A stretch of DNA of 11,599 nucleotides, from NCBI GenBank assembly GCA_900548595.1, contig URLB01000063.1:1-11599 (forward strand). Direction: 5' to 3'. Origin of the DNA: an uncultured Eubacteriales bacterium. GTDB lineage: Bacteria; Bacillota; Clostridia; Lachnospirales; Anaerotignaceae. A model generated the notes under the pieces. It was given only the letters and a program-made list of their open reading frames with translations. It searched no databases and had not been told where the DNA came from. Of this stretch, positions 1 through 6,443 are shown one piece after another. The first letter of the stretch is position 1. Every line of letters begins with the position of its first letter. The position numbers and the translations under genes were made by a program.

Positions 1-227
1 GGGCAAGACCGGCGAAGGCGGCACGTGTAGAGCTTCCGGCGGAGCTGGCGGAAAAGCTGGCGGCTGGAAAGGCATCTGCGGAGGAGCTGAAGGCGGCGGC
101 TTCGGAGATTTCTGATCAGTTTACATATGGCAGTAATATGCGCGGAAGTGCAGAGTATCGTCATCATCTGGGACGGGTGCTGCTGCGCAGATGCATGGAA
201 GAAATTCAGAAGAAGGAGGAGCAGTGA
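1..227 (+). CDS. Molybdenum hydroxylase FAD-binding subunit, C-terminal end (partial)
   Basis: This is the 3' end of a gene entering from the left edge; the frame starts at base 3 and gives 74 residues before TGA at 225-227. The tail reads SDQFTYGSNMRGSAEYRHHL followed by GRVLLRRCMEEIQ. The G-S-A-x-Y-R then L-x-R-V-L-L-R-R pattern is typical of the C-terminal domain of the FAD subunit of xanthine dehydrogenase and CO dehydrogenase-type enzymes (CO_deh_flav_C). In the family this subunit passes electrons from the 2Fe-2S clusters through FAD to an acceptor such as NAD. The FAD-binding domain itself lies outside the window. Its stop codon overlaps the ATG of the next gene (TGATG), so translation of the two is probably coupled. 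The DNA is GC-rich (about 65% over the first 120 bases by hand count), unlike nearly all of the window to its right. The exact substrate class is not visible. Confidence 0.85.
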   Translation, partial: ARPAKAARVELPAELAEKLAAGKASAEELKAAASEISDQFTYGSNMRGSAEYRHHLGRVLLRRCMEEIQKKEEQ

Positions 228-682
228 TGAAGATTTCGATGATCTTAAATGGAAAGAAGACGGAAGCGGAGATCGATGCAGACATGCTCCTGATCGATTT
301 TGTGAGAAGCCAGGGATGCTACAGTGTGAAGCGCGGCTGTGAGACGTCGAACTGCGGGCTGTGTACGGTTTTTCTGGAGGGAAAACCGGTGCTGTCGTGT
401 TCGGTGCTTGCGGCGCGGGCGAATGGATGTAAGGTGGATACGCTGGAAGGCCTGCAGGAGGAAGCAGAAGAATTTGGTTCCTTTATTGCCGGACAGGGCG
501 CCGAGCAGTGCGGGTTCTGCAATCCGGGGATGATTATGAATGCGATTGCGCTGTTCCGGGAAAATCCGGATCCGAGTGAGGAAGAAATTAAAGAATATCT
601 GGCGGGAAATCTCTGCCGCTGTTCCGGATATGAAGGACAGCTCAGAGGTATAAGAGCCTTTTTGGACAGCAGAAAATTTTAA
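227..682 (+). CDS. Molybdenum hydroxylase 2Fe-2S subunit (xanthine dehydrogenase type)
   Basis: A 151-residue protein, the usual length for the small iron-sulfur subunit of xanthine dehydrogenase/aldehyde oxidase enzymes. It relays electrons from the molybdenum centre to FAD. The N-terminal ferredoxin-like domain has cluster cysteines C38, C43, C46 and C58 (motif KRGCETSNCGLC). The C-terminal helical domain has C95, C98, C130 and C132 (QCGFCNPGM and GNLCRCSGYEGQ). N99 stands where Thr or Ser is more usual. I chose the ATG at 227 over an in-frame ATG at 191 because AGAAGGAGGAG at 211-221 is a strong Shine-Dalgarno site for it and the protein then begins at the normal place. It overlaps the FAD gene by one base and is followed 17 bases later by the molybdenum subunit. 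Codon use changes abruptly near its end: no ATA and one AGA up to about codon 138, then three AGA and one ATA in the last 14 codons. Confidence 0.92.
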   Translation: MKISMILNGKKTEAEIDADMLLIDFVRSQGCYSVKRGCETSNCGLCTVFLEGKPVLSCSVLAARANGCKVDTLEGLQEEAEEFGSFIAGQGAEQCGFCNPGMIMNAIALFRENPDPSEEEIKEYLAGNLCRCSGYEGQLRGIRAFLDSRKF

Positions 683-699
683 CGTTAAGGGGAAATATT

Positions 700-2994
700 A
701 TGGAAAATAAAACTTTTAAAACAGTCGGTCATCCCGTACGAAAAAAAGACGCCATGAGTTTTCTTCTCGGTATGCCCGTTTACACAGACGATATAACTCC
801 GTCGGACTGCCTTACGGTTAAAGTACTCCGCAGCCCGTACGCACATGCCCTAATAGAAGAAATAGATATTTCTACAGCTATGAAGGTTCCCGGAATAGAA
901 TGTATACTTACATATAAAGACGTTCCTCAAAACCGATTTACTATGGCAGGTCAAACCTATCCCGAGCCTTCTCCGTATGACAGACTTATACTTGATAAGA
1001 GGCTGAGATTTGTCGGGGACGCAGTGGCAATTATTGCCGGCGACTGTGAAAAATCGGTAAATAAGGCAATGAGACTTATAAAAGTTAAATATGACGTGTT
1101 AGAACCTGTTCTTGATATGCACACAGCTAAGGATAATCCCATACTTGTACATCCCGAAGACGACTGGCAATCATTATTTGAAGTCGGAGCCGATAACAAA
1201 CGCAATCTCTGCTCAACAGGAAGCAGAAATTGGGGAGATGTCGACGCTGTTTTTGCCGAATGTGATGAAATAGTTGAACATACATATCATACAAAAGCAT
1301 GTCAGCAATCAATGATGGAGACATTCAGAACCTATACGGAAATAGATTCAACAGGAAGGCTCCATGTAATAAGTTCTACACAGATTGTATTCCATGTTCG
1401 TCATATACTGGCTAATGCTCTCGGTATTCCGCTTTCGAAAATACATGTGGAAAAACCTTGCGTAGGCGGAGGATTCGGCGCTAAACAGACTGTCGTCGCG
1501 GAAGTATATCCGGCAATCGTAACATGGCTTACAAAAAAACCCGCTAAAATAATATATACCCGTGAAGAATGTATGACGGCAGGCTCTCCCAGACACGAAA
1601 TGGAAATACATGTGCGTCTCGGAGCTACTAAAGACGGAAGTATAAAAGCTATAGATATGTATACGCTGTCAAACGCAGGCGCATACGGTGAACATGCTCC
1701 TACAACCGTTGATTTAACGGCTACAAAAACAATATCGCTTTATACAGGTACTCTTAAGGCATACCGTTTCGGTTGGGATGTAGTATATACAAACGTTCAG
1801 GGCGGCGGCGCTTTCAGAGGATACGGCGCTACACAAGGCTCTTTTGCCGTTGAATCCGCGGTAAACGAAATGGCCGACAGACTTGGTATAGACCCTGTCG
1901 CAATAAGAGAAAAGTGTATGGTCAGAGAAGGTCAGTTAATGCCATCATACTATGACGAAACGGCTTCCGCATGCGCCCTTGACAGATGTCTGGCAAAGGC
2001 GAAAGAAATATTCGAATGGGATAAAAAATTCCCGGTAAGGGATATGGGAAACGGAAAGGTCAGAACTGCCGGAGTAGCTATGTCAATGCAAGGTTCGGGA
2101 ATATCTTCCGTAGATGTAGGTTCTGCGGAAATAAAACTCAATGAAGACGGCTTCTATACTCTCTATATAGGCGCTGCGGACATGGGTACAGGCTGCGATA
2201 CCATACTAGCCCAGATTGCCGCCGAAACGCTTAACTGCGATATAGATAAAATATGCGTATGCAAAGCCGATTCCGATACATCTCCTTATGATTCAGGTTC
2301 GTACGCTTCGTCAACTACATACGTAACGGGAAAAGCAGTTGAGAAAGCATGTCGCAAACTCATTGATAAAATCAAAGAGTTTTCTTCCGATATTTTGAAT
2401 GTGCCGCCCTCTAAGCTGGAATTTACGGGAAGCCGAGTTTGCACACCTTCGGGAGAATCTATTACTTTGGAATATATCGCTATCAGAGCCACATGCTTCT
2501 GCAATAATGCTCTTCATGCGGTATGCTCTCACAGTTCTCCTGTGTCCCCTCCTCCTTTTATGGTAGGAATGGCAGAAATAGAGTTGGATAAAGAAACTGG
2601 TTCCGTAAAAGTATGTGATTACACAGCCGTAGTTGACTGTGGTACTCCTGTAAACGCAAACCTTGCCCGTATCCAGGCAGAAGGCGGAATAGTACAGGGT
2701 ATCGGTATGGCGTTATATGAAAACGTAACATACGGCGAAACAGGACATATTGCCGAAAATTCGTTTATGCAGTACAAAATCCCCACCAGAATGGACATAG
2801 GTTCTCTTAATATAGAGTTTGAATCCAGTTATGAAGAATCGGGTCCTTACGGTGCAAAATCCATAGGTGAAATTGTAATCAATACACCATCTCCTGCGAT
2901 AGCGCATGCAATACATAATGCTACAGGCGTATGGCACAGGGAACTTCCCATAACGCCGGAAAAAATCCTTATGTCAACAGATAATATTGATTAA
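700..2994 (+). CDS. Molybdenum hydroxylase molybdopterin-binding subunit (xanthine dehydrogenase/aldehyde oxidase family)
   Basis: A complete 764-residue large subunit that binds molybdopterin-cytosine dinucleotide and hydroxylates its substrate, normally an N-heterocycle or aldehyde, in the cytoplasm. The N-terminal hammerhead domain covers about residues 15-125 (LRSPYAHALI, RFVGDAVAIIA). The molybdopterin-binding part carries VGGGFGAKQ at 255-263, GGGAFRGYG at 368-376 and ADMGTGCDT near 495. The C-terminal GPYGAKSIGE at 715-724 ends in E724, which matches the catalytic glutamate of the family (GAKGVGE in most members). The length fits stand-alone subunits such as E. coli XdhA (about 750 residues). 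The start is supported by AAGGGGA at 687-693. The gene is uninterrupted and its codon use (AGA, ATA, AAA) matches the right-hand part of the window but not the two upstream subunit genes. It could be a xanthine, purine, nicotinate or aldehyde hydroxylase; sequence motifs alone do not decide. Confidence 0.9.
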   Translation: MENKTFKTVGHPVRKKDAMSFLLGMPVYTDDITPSDCLTVKVLRSPYAHALIEEIDISTAMKVPGIECILTYKDVPQNRFTMAGQTYPEPSPYDRLILDKRLRFVGDAVAIIAGDCEKSVNKAMRLIKVKYDVLEPVLDMHTAKDNPILVHPEDDWQSLFEVGADNKRNLCSTGSRNWGDVDAVFAECDEIVEHTYHTKACQQSMMETFRTYTEIDSTGRLHVISSTQIVFHVRHILANALGIPLSKIHVEKPCVGGGFGAKQTVVAEVYPAIVTWLTKKPAKIIYTREECMTAGSPRHEMEIHVRLGATKDGSIKAIDMYTLSNAGAYGEHAPTTVDLTATKTISLYTGTLKAYRFGWDVVYTNVQGGGAFRGYGATQGSFAVESAVNEMADRLGIDPVAIREKCMVREGQLMPSYYDETASACALDRCLAKAKEIFEWDKKFPVRDMGNGKVRTAGVAMSMQGSGISSVDVGSAEIKLNEDGFYTLYIGAADMGTGCDTILAQIAAETLNCDIDKICVCKADSDTSPYDSGSYASSTTYVTGKAVEKACRKLIDKIKEFSSDILNVPPSKLEFTGSRVCTPSGESITLEYIAIRATCFCNNALHAVCSHSSPVSPPPFMVGMAEIELDKETGSVKVCDYTAVVDCGTPVNANLARIQAEGGIVQGIGMALYENVTYGETGHIAENSFMQYKIPTRMDIGSLNIEFESSYEESGPYGAKSIGEIVINTPSPAIAHAIHNATGVWHRELPITPEKILMSTDNID

Positions 2995-3007
2995 TTGAAA
3001 AATAATT

Positions 3008-3036
3008 AAGGCAGCCTTTCGGCTGCCTTTTTCTTT
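3008..3036. terminator. Bidirectional intrinsic terminator between the hydroxylase operon and the SLH-CAP gene
   Basis: A perfect 9-bp stem, AAGGCAGCC (3008-3016) with GGCTGCCTT (3021-3029), has a TTTC tetraloop. It is followed on the plus strand by a T-rich run (TTTCTTT) and on the minus strand by TTAATTATTTTT. It lies 13 bases after the molybdenum subunit stop and 48 bases beyond the stop of the converging minus-strand gene, so it probably serves both. Confidence 0.88.
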
Positions 3037-3083
3037 AGAAATAACTATAAAATATAAATTTTAATTGCTTTATGAAGCTCAAT

Positions 3084-4508
3084 CTACTGCTTCAGCTTCA
3101 AAAAATCCATCGTTACATAAGCCTTGTCGTCGGAAGAACCGACTACAATACCTATGCCAACATTATCCATATAGTCCGTAATAATATTGCTTCTGCTTCC
3201 CGGACTCTTCATCCATTCAATATATACATCAACGGCATTTCCGTCTACCTTTGCAATGTTTTCCGAAGCCATCATATACTCTATATCGCTGTCGTCAAAT
3301 CTGTCGAACGGAGTTGTACCGTCTCTGTTTATGTAGTCCGAATAATTCCAGTATCCCATGCTCATGGAATGACGTTTAGCTGTCGCAGCCGCCTGTTTAT
3401 ATACCGTAAATTCCGGAAGTCCTGATTTTGCTCTTTCCGTATTTATTATGTCATAGAGCAGCTCAATATCGCCGTTTACGGTTTCAGGGTTTATTTTATG
3501 TCTCATATCCTTATTTTCGGACGCAGCGTATACATAACTTATTTTATTATATCCGGAAAAAGCCCCTGTCTGAACAATGCCGTAACCGTCTTCATAAACA
3601 GCAGTATTTCCGCTGACTTTAGCTCTTGCTCCAAAATCAATATTTTCAATCGGTTGTCCGGAAGATATTCCCCTGTATTTAAAATTACTTCCGTTTGTAA
3701 AAATCTCCGTTGCATTATTATCGCAGAAACCTATATAAAAAAGGTTTTCTCCTTCATATACCCATATTTCCATGTTTGCATTTTTATCCTCTATTTTATA
3801 TCCGGGTTCGCCAAAATCGGAAAGAATTTTTACCTTTGTATCCCCAAGAGAAATATCAACGCCGTTTATATTTATTTTAGACAGCATAAGCTGATAATAC
3901 GTCTCAACAAGCATTGTAGCAGCCTGTTCGTATGTTATATATGACTTAGGATAAAAATACCCTCCATAGCCGTTTACAACGCCTATGCTTGAAAGATAGC
4001 TTATATCGTCCCTAAATGTCTCCGACATATCCGCTCTGTCTTTATATAAAATCGTAAAATCTTTTTCCGGCTCTATTTTGTTTGCCTTGCACGCTTCAAT
4101 TGTATTTACAACTACCTCGCACGCTTCCTCCCGTGTTATAAAATAGTCCGGCGCGAATGTTACATCGCTTATCCCTTTAATAATTCCCTTTTCATAGCAA
4201 AAAATAACTTCGTTTGCGTCGCAGTCAAAAAACGGACTTTCAGAAATAGTTATTCCCGTTCCACCTGTCGACGCTCTATAAAATCTTACTATAAGTCTGC
4301 ATAATTCCTTTCTTGTAACAATCGAGCTTTTATCAATATCATCCGTTATTATGCCCAGCTGTTTTGCAGCCTCCATTGTATCGGTAACGTCCGAACTAAG
4401 CAAAAAAGGTTTAGCGGAAATTACGCTTCCCGCAAAAGCCGACGTACATGAAAAAGCAAAAATTATTAAAGATGTTATGAAAGCCGTTATGAATTTTAAC
4501 TTTCTCAT
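3084..4508 (-). CDS. Secreted SLH-domain protein with a C-terminal CAP (SCP/PR1-like) domain
   Basis: A 474-residue exported protein. Residues 1-26 form a signal peptide (basic MRKLK, hydrophobic ITSLIIFAF, AFA before G27, signal peptidase I type; no good lipobox). Three S-layer homology repeats follow at about 40-85, 95-140 and 155-205; they usually anchor proteins to pyruvylated secondary cell-wall polymers. Residues about 213-330 resemble the CAP-associated domain found in bacterial CAP proteins (GVDISLGDTKVKILSDFGEP, 216-235). Residues about 345-474 are a CAP domain: IINTERAKSGLPEF, H380, SENIAK (E416), then WMKSPGSRSNII and DNVGIGIVVG. Two residues that are normally His in bacterial CAP proteins are replaced: the position before NRDGTTPFDR is Tyr392 (or Asp391) and SPGHR reads SPGSR (Ser438). 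A cell-envelope role is likely; enzymatic activity is doubtful. The ATG follows AGAGGTG at 4519-4513. It is a single-gene unit converging on the terminator at 3008-3036. Confidence 0.9.
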   Translation of the reverse strand: MRKLKFITAFITSLIIFAFSCTSAFAGSVISAKPFLLSSDVTDTMEAAKQLGIITDDIDKSSIVTRKELCRLIVRFYRASTGGTGITISESPFFDCDANEVIFCYEKGIIKGISDVTFAPDYFITREEACEVVVNTIEACKANKIEPEKDFTILYKDRADMSETFRDDISYLSSIGVVNGYGGYFYPKSYITYEQAATMLVETYYQLMLSKININGVDISLGDTKVKILSDFGEPGYKIEDKNANMEIWVYEGENLFYIGFCDNNATEIFTNGSNFKYRGISSGQPIENIDFGARAKVSGNTAVYEDGYGIVQTGAFSGYNKISYVYAASENKDMRHKINPETVNGDIELLYDIINTERAKSGLPEFTVYKQAAATAKRHSMSMGYWNYSDYINRDGTTPFDRFDDSDIEYMMASENIAKVDGNAVDVYIEWMKSPGSRSNIITDYMDNVGIGIVVGSSDDKAYVTMDFLKLKQ

Positions 4509-4572
4509 ACTACACCTCTAACTCCAAAATTCTTGAAAAAAACAAATAATTTTTTAACATTTATGTAATAGT

Positions 4573-4600
4573 ATTTTACCATATTTTTCTGAATAATCAA
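4573..4600 (-). promoter_or_regulatory. Predicted housekeeping promoter of the SLH-CAP gene
   Basis: Read on the minus strand: TTGATT (4600-4595), a 16-base spacer, then TAAAAT (4578-4573) preceded by TGG, giving an extended -10. It would start a leader of about 60 bases ahead of the ATG at 4508. A TTGACA at 4615-4610 lacks a -10 at the right distance. Prediction by eye only. Confidence 0.5.
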
Positions 4601-4711
4601 CCTTTTTGTTGTCAAAGTGGAGGACACATGGCATTTTACAGCAGTTTTCATGTATATTTTATATTGTTTTATTTTCAATTAAGAAAAAGTGGAGGTAGGG
4701 AGATACATTAT

Positions 4712-4738
4712 AAAAGCCCTGTTTAAAACAGGGCTTTT
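4712..4738. terminator. Intrinsic terminator downstream of the LarA-like gene
   Basis: An 11-bp perfect stem, AAAAGCCCTGT (4712-4722) with ACAGGGCTTTT (4728-4738), sits 7 bases past the minus-strand stop at 4746. On the minus strand the stem ends in TTTT followed by ATAAT; on the plus strand it ends in TTTTT. It should terminate the LarA-like transcript and could also stop any plus-strand transcription. Confidence 0.85.
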
Positions 4739-4745
4739 TAACGGA

Positions 4746-6047
4746 TTAATCTGCAATAAATCCTTCTTCGTCAAATTTAAGTTCGTAAGGACCTGATACA
4801 TATTCAATTTCAGGATGTGATTTAAGTTCTTCATAAAGCGGAGCCGAAACTTCAATATGTGCTGTCTCAAGCGTATTTTTAATTCTTACTATACGAGGTT
4901 TTTTCATATCGATTCCGCCGCTGCATTTAATTGCCGTATATATAGCGTCCTTGTCGTTGTTTCTGTAAAGAGGTATCTTTCCGCCTCCGCGAAGCACCTG
5001 AGCCGTTACAACATTTGTCCATGTAGCGTCCCAGTCTATGCTGTTAAGGCATCTTCTTGTTGTTATGTCCGCAAGTCCTATACCGACTCCCGAATGGTGG
5101 CTCTCTTCTGTTACGCCTCTTACCATTATATGTCTTATTCCGGTTTCGTCCACAAATGTTCTTGCCATATTTCTTCCGACAACGTTAGGATCCATTCCTG
5201 AACCGGACATATTTTTTCCTATCTCATCAATTATAAGGAGATCAATATTTTTAAATTTAAGTACGGGAATTTTTGCCTTTGCTTCTTCAAGCATAGCTGC
5301 GTCAGTCTCAAATATATTGCTTCTGTCGCACATTTTTATTGTGCATATATCGTCATAAGCATTCTGAAGAACTCCAATACCAAATACAAATTTGCAGTTA
5401 TCAAGGAATACCTGCCCCAGTTCAGGTAAGAATGTAGGTATATTTTCATATCCCTGAGCATGGAACATGGAAGCTCCTATATGATTTCCCAAACCGATGG
5501 CAACCATTTTGAAAAGACCGCTTTCGTGAGGTCCTCTGAATTCAGTATGAGGTTTAACTTTATTAAAAAGTATAATTCCGTCAGCTTCCGTAGCAATTTT
5601 GTCTACAAAAACAGAAGCACCGTTTTTAAGTTTTCCTACCTCAACAACTTCCATTGACGAATGTATTTTAACTCCCATGCTCTCTTCTGTAATACCAAGG
5701 CTCTTCAGTACTTCAAGCTGACCTTCAGCAGTAGCTCCGCCGTGGCTTCCCATGGCAGGAACGATAAACGGATCCGTTCCCCACTCCTTAAGAGTATCGA
5801 TAATAGCTCTTACCATTTCGGGAAGGAAAGGTATTCCGCGGCTTCCCACCGTAATTGCAAGCTTCTTGCCCTTCAAAGACTCTTTATCAATCCCGTTGTA
5901 CTCATTCATCATATTTTTTATGTATGCCGCTGGATCATCGATTTTATTTGAATCATAAATCTGCGTCATCTTGTACATAGGCGGTATTTCTACCATATCC
6001 AAGCCCTGAATAGTAAAGTTCATTTCAGGAAAGTCAATAAATCTCAT
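4746..6047 (-). CDS. LarA-family (DUF2088) nickel-pincer nucleotide-dependent isomerase-like protein
   Basis: A 433-residue cytoplasmic protein that I recognise as a member of the lactate racemase (LarA) superfamily, whose members use a nickel-pincer nucleotide for racemisation or epimerisation of 2-hydroxy acids. Visible features are AITVGSRGIP (64-73), the position of the LarA nucleotide-binding arginine loop; GSHGGATAEGQ (100-110) with H102; and KPHTEFRGPHESGLFKM (165-181) with H167, H174 and K180. K180 is the likely equivalent of the lysine that carries the cofactor in LarA. H189 and H196 follow; H196 is 16 residues after K180, matching the nickel-binding His spacing in LarA (K184/H200). 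The GSRGIP version resembles the non-lactate branch annotated as isomerase group 22, from memory. Substrate unknown. The start follows AAGGAGG at 6062-6056. It stands alone, with a promoter, leader and terminator of its own. No cofactor synthesis genes (larB, larC, larE) occur in this window. Confidence 0.85.
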   Translation of the reverse strand: MRFIDFPEMNFTIQGLDMVEIPPMYKMTQIYDSNKIDDPAAYIKNMMNEYNGIDKESLKGKKLAITVGSRGIPFLPEMVRAIIDTLKEWGTDPFIVPAMGSHGGATAEGQLEVLKSLGITEESMGVKIHSSMEVVEVGKLKNGASVFVDKIATEADGIILFNKVKPHTEFRGPHESGLFKMVAIGLGNHIGASMFHAQGYENIPTFLPELGQVFLDNCKFVFGIGVLQNAYDDICTIKMCDRSNIFETDAAMLEEAKAKIPVLKFKNIDLLIIDEIGKNMSGSGMDPNVVGRNMARTFVDETGIRHIMVRGVTEESHHSGVGIGLADITTRRCLNSIDWDATWTNVVTAQVLRGGGKIPLYRNNDKDAIYTAIKCSGGIDMKKPRIVRIKNTLETAHIEVSAPLYEELKSHPEIEYVSGPYELKFDEEGFIAD

Positions 6048-6082
6048 AGTCGTTTCCTCCTTAAAATTATATAACCCTTAAA

Positions 6083-6116
6083 GCATAAAATCGTAATCCC
6101 CATTTCAATTTTATGC
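6083..6116 (-). promoter_or_regulatory. Inverted repeat / hairpin in the leader of the LarA-like gene
   Basis: A perfect 9-bp inverted repeat, GCATAAAAT (6083-6091) and ATTTTATGC (6108-6116), encloses a 16-base loop that reads GGGGATT in part on the mRNA strand. It lies between the predicted promoter and the ribosome-binding site. GCATAA also recurs at 6115 and 6135, 20 bases apart. It may be an operator or an RNA hairpin; no known riboswitch class was recognised. Confidence 0.4.
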
Positions 6117-6133
6117 ATAAATATTACTATAAA

Positions 6134-6162
6134 AGCATAACATTATAACTTTAAAAGGTCAA
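6134..6162 (-). promoter_or_regulatory. Predicted promoter of the LarA-like gene
   Basis: Read on the minus strand: TTGACC (6162-6157), a 17-base spacer, then TATGCT (6139-6134). It would give a leader of about 80 bases that contains the 6083-6116 hairpin. The -10 hexamer matches only 4 of 6, and other AT-rich hexamers are close by. Confidence 0.4.
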
Positions 6163-6443
6163 CCATTTTTGTGTAAATTATAGTATTTTTAAGCACACAT
6201 ACTATGTGTTATCCGTCATAATACATTATAATTCTTATACAAGATACTATTTCTTAGTATTTTTATACATTTATATCATTATATTTTTATTCATATTTAA
6301 AACTTACTGTTTTATGAATTCTAATATCCATAATCACGATATTTCATCTAAAAATTTCCATATTGCCAATGTATTATATTTTAAAATTTGCAAATACTAA
6401 CATCACATAACAAATAAGCCAATTCGGAAAGGATAATGATAAT
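6163..6443. other. AT-rich divergent intergenic region between the LarA-like gene and spoVT
   Basis: No credible gene is seen here; the open frame starting with GTG at 6206 has no ribosome-binding site and is made of low-complexity AT codons. There are two small inverted repeats: ACACAT-ACT-ATGTGT at 6195-6209, and ATACTA-TTTCT-TAGTAT at 6244-6260 followed by TTTT, a weak AT-only hairpin. The right end should hold the spoVT promoter and its Shine-Dalgarno site (GGAAAGGA, 6426-6433). Confidence 0.6.
6371..6399 (+). promoter_or_regulatory. Possible forespore (sigma-G/F-like) promoter of spoVT
   Basis: GTATTA (6371-6376), a 16-base spacer and AATACTA (6393-6399) resemble the sigma-G pattern (-35 GnATR, -10 CATnnTA) with mismatches. 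spoVT is a sigma-G target in Bacillus subtilis, which is why I looked. The match is weak in such AT-rich DNA. Confidence 0.25.

Noticed and set aside
191..226. Longer N-terminus for the 2Fe-2S subunit from ATG at 191
   Set aside because: It adds 12 residues (MHGRNSEEGGAV) not seen in the family and lies inside the FAD gene's coding end; the ATG at 227 has a strong ribosome-binding site and the usual TGATG overlap.
3498..3944. Plus-strand open frame of 148 codons opposite the SLH-CAP gene
   Set aside because: It is the antisense shadow of a gene with clear domains, has no ribosome-binding site, and its translation shows no recognisable domain.
4610..4615. TTGACA on the minus strand as the -35 of the SLH-CAP promoter
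   Set aside because: No acceptable -10 lies 16-18 bases downstream; the TTGATT/TAAAAT pair nearby fits better.
5038..5358. Plus-strand hydrophobic open frame inside the LarA-like gene
   Set aside because: Reverse complement of a conserved coding region, no ribosome-binding site; its hydrophobicity is a by-product of the opposite strand.
6206..6400. GTG-initiated 64-codon frame in the spoVT upstream gap
   Set aside because: No Shine-Dalgarno site, very AT-rich low-complexity codons, and it would run through the likely spoVT promoter.
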